Shown piece by piece: positions 12,417 through 13,570 of a stretch of 13,570 nt of DNA; position 1 is the stretch's first letter; every line of letters starts with the position of its first letter. The translations under genes were made by a program, and so were the position numbers. This DNA is from Chloroflexota bacterium. Its GTDB lineage: Bacteria > Chloroflexota > Dehalococcoidia > UBA3495. The stretch spans positions 1-13,570 of the forward strand of contig JADFNR010000095.1 of the NCBI GenBank assembly GCA_022563275.1. Reading direction: 5' to 3'. The notes under the pieces are model-generated. The model worked only from the letters and a program-made list of their open reading frames with translations. It ran no database searches and was not told the DNA's origin.

Positions 12417-13570
12417 TTAGGCGTCCGGGAGTGCCGCGATGCCGGGCAGCTCCTTCCCTTCCAGGAACTCCAGAGAGGCCCCTCCGCCGGTGGAAACGTG
12501 GGTCATCTTGTCCATCAGGCCCAGTTCCTCCACCGCTTCGGCAGTAGAGCCTCCGCCCACAACAGTCGTGACGCCGCTGAGCCCGGCGATGGCCTCGGCC
12601 ACGGTGCGGGTGCCCTGACTGAACTTGGGCATCTCGAATACGCCCATGGGGCCATTCCAGATGATGGTCTTGCACTTGCTCAGCGCCTCGGCGAAGTCCT
12701 GGGCCGAGGACGGAGCTATGTCCATGATGTACCAGCCGTCGGGAACGTCGCCGACGTTCACCACATCGGTATCACCGGGGTCGGCGGCGAACTCGTTGGC
12801 GATCACCACGTCGTCAGGCAGATGCACCTTTATGTTGGCCGCTTCGGCCCGGTCCATGATCTGGCGGGCGAAGTCCAGGCGGTCCTCTTCAACCTTGGAC
12901 GCCCCTGTTAGAAATCCCAGGGCGTTCAGGAAGGTTACGCACATGCCCCCGCCGATGAACAGGTGGTCCAGCTTCCCCAACAGATTGTCCAGAAGCAGTA
13001 TCTTGTCGCTGACCTTGGCCCCGCCCAACAGCGCCGCCAAGGGTTTCTCCGGCGACTCCAATGCCCGGCCCATGGCCTCCACCTCTTTCTGGAGCAAGAG
13101 TCCCATGGCCGAGGGCAGGAACTTGGTGATGCCTTCGGTGGACGCGTGGGATCGGTGGGCCACGGCGAAGGCGTCCATCACGAAGCAGTCCACCGTATCG
13201 GCCAGTTCACAGGCGAAGACACCGTCGTTCTGCTCCTCGCCGGGGTGGAACCTCAAGTTTTCCAACAGGATGATGTCTCCGGGGGACATCTGGGACACCG
13301 CGCCGGCAACGGCCGGGCCGATGACCTCGGGCAGGCTCTTTACCGGGCGTTCCAGGAGCATCGACAGCCGGTCGCCAACCGGGGCCAGGCGCAGTCCTTC
13401 GACCACTTCGCCGCCGGGCCGGCCCAGGTGGGAGCAGAGGATGATCTTGCTGCCCTGGTCCACTAGGTATTGGATGGTCGGCAGGGTGGCCCTCAGGCGT
13501 TGGTCATAGAGGGAGATGCCCTCGGTCCCTTGGTCGATGGGCACGTTGAAGTCCACCCGCACCAGTACCC
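12417..13570 (-). CDS. pgk: Phosphoglycerate kinase, N-terminal residues outside window
   Basis: Transfers phosphate between 1,3-bisphosphoglycerate and ADP. The frame stays open to the right edge, reading V-L-V-R-V-D-F-N-V-P, so the first 10-15 residues lie outside; an internal GTG at 13562 is not the start. Signature segments in order: R-V-D-F-N-V-P, S-H-L-G-R-P-G-G, L-E-N-L-R-F-H-P-G-E-E-x-N, D-A-F-A-V-A-H-R-S-H-A-S (substrate), G-G-A-K-V-S-D-K-I, G-G-G-M in the hinge, N-G-P-M-G-V-F-E, and the nucleotide-binding G-G-G-S-T-A-E-A and S-T-G-G-G-A-S-L-E-F-L-E-G. All look functional. The G-K-x-L-P-G ending near the C-terminus is canonical. It heads the visible part of the glycolytic run; 90 bases separate it from apgM. 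Confidence 0.97.
   Translation of the reverse strand, partial: VLVRVDFNVPIDQGTEGISLYDQRLRATLPTIQYLVDQGSKIILCSHLGRPGGEVVEGLRLAPVGDRLSMLLERPVKSLPEVIGPAVAGAVSQMSPGDIILLENLRFHPGEEQNDGVFACELADTVDCFVMDAFAVAHRSHASTEGITKFLPSAMGLLLQKEVEAMGRALESPEKPLAALLGGAKVSDKILLLDNLLGKLDHLFIGGGMCVTFLNALGFLTGASKVEEDRLDFARQIMDRAEAANIKVHLPDDVVIANEFAADPGDTDVVNVGDVPDGWYIMDIAPSSAQDFAEALSKCKTIIWNGPMGVFEMPKFSQGTRTVAEAIAGLSGVTTVVGGGSTAEAVEELGLMDKMTHVSTGGGASLEFLEGKELPGIAALPDA

Overview
The window looks like a chromosomal segment of a GC-rich bacterium. I lean towards Chloroflexota (Dehalococcoidia/SAR202-like). The reasons are an LL-diaminopimelate aminotransferase (dapL) next to dapF, an archaeal-type cofactor-independent phosphoglycerate mutase (apgM), and a pgk-apgM-tpiA-miaA-dapF-dapL-hflX order. 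This assignment is inference from gene content, not from a marker gene.

Layout. (1) Positions 1-490, minus: N-terminal two thirds of a short-chain dehydrogenase, running off the left edge. It is divergent from (2) 691-1365, plus, a CDGSH / 4Fe-4S / CDGSH iron-sulfur protein, followed by 1432-1857, plus, a stand-alone cyclic-nucleotide-binding domain. (3) 1871-3145, minus: a large ferritin-like (VioB-type) diiron protein, convergent with the previous gene. (4) About 3146-5747: an accessory island. It holds a 50-residue zinc-ribbon gene, a 5'-truncated reading frame, a set of AGATAG/TTATGTAA inverted repeats, and a three-gene phage-tail-like cassette (4203-5697) whose genes overlap by one base at each junction. 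The fibre gene in the cassette changes from about 65% to about 48% GC exactly at its C1q-like tip domain. (5) 5748-13570, minus: a long co-directional run transcribed from the right edge: pgk (5' end outside the window), apgM, tpiA, miaA, dapF, a small HicB-like gene, dapL and hflX.

How the genes fit together. pgk, apgM and tpiA are triose-level glycolysis/gluconeogenesis. dapL and dapF are consecutive steps of the DapL-type diaminopimelate/lysine pathway (tetrahydrodipicolinate to LL-DAP to meso-DAP). miaA modifies A37 of tRNAs and hflX is a ribosome-associated GTPase. Short gaps (10 to 90 bases) suggest one housekeeping transcription unit with possible internal starts. The island at 3.2-5.7 kb is the part unlike its surroundings. 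I read it as remnant or domesticated phage/mobile DNA bounded by short inverted repeats, but no integrase, transposase or other phage gene is present in the window. No rRNA, tRNA or CRISPR array was seen.
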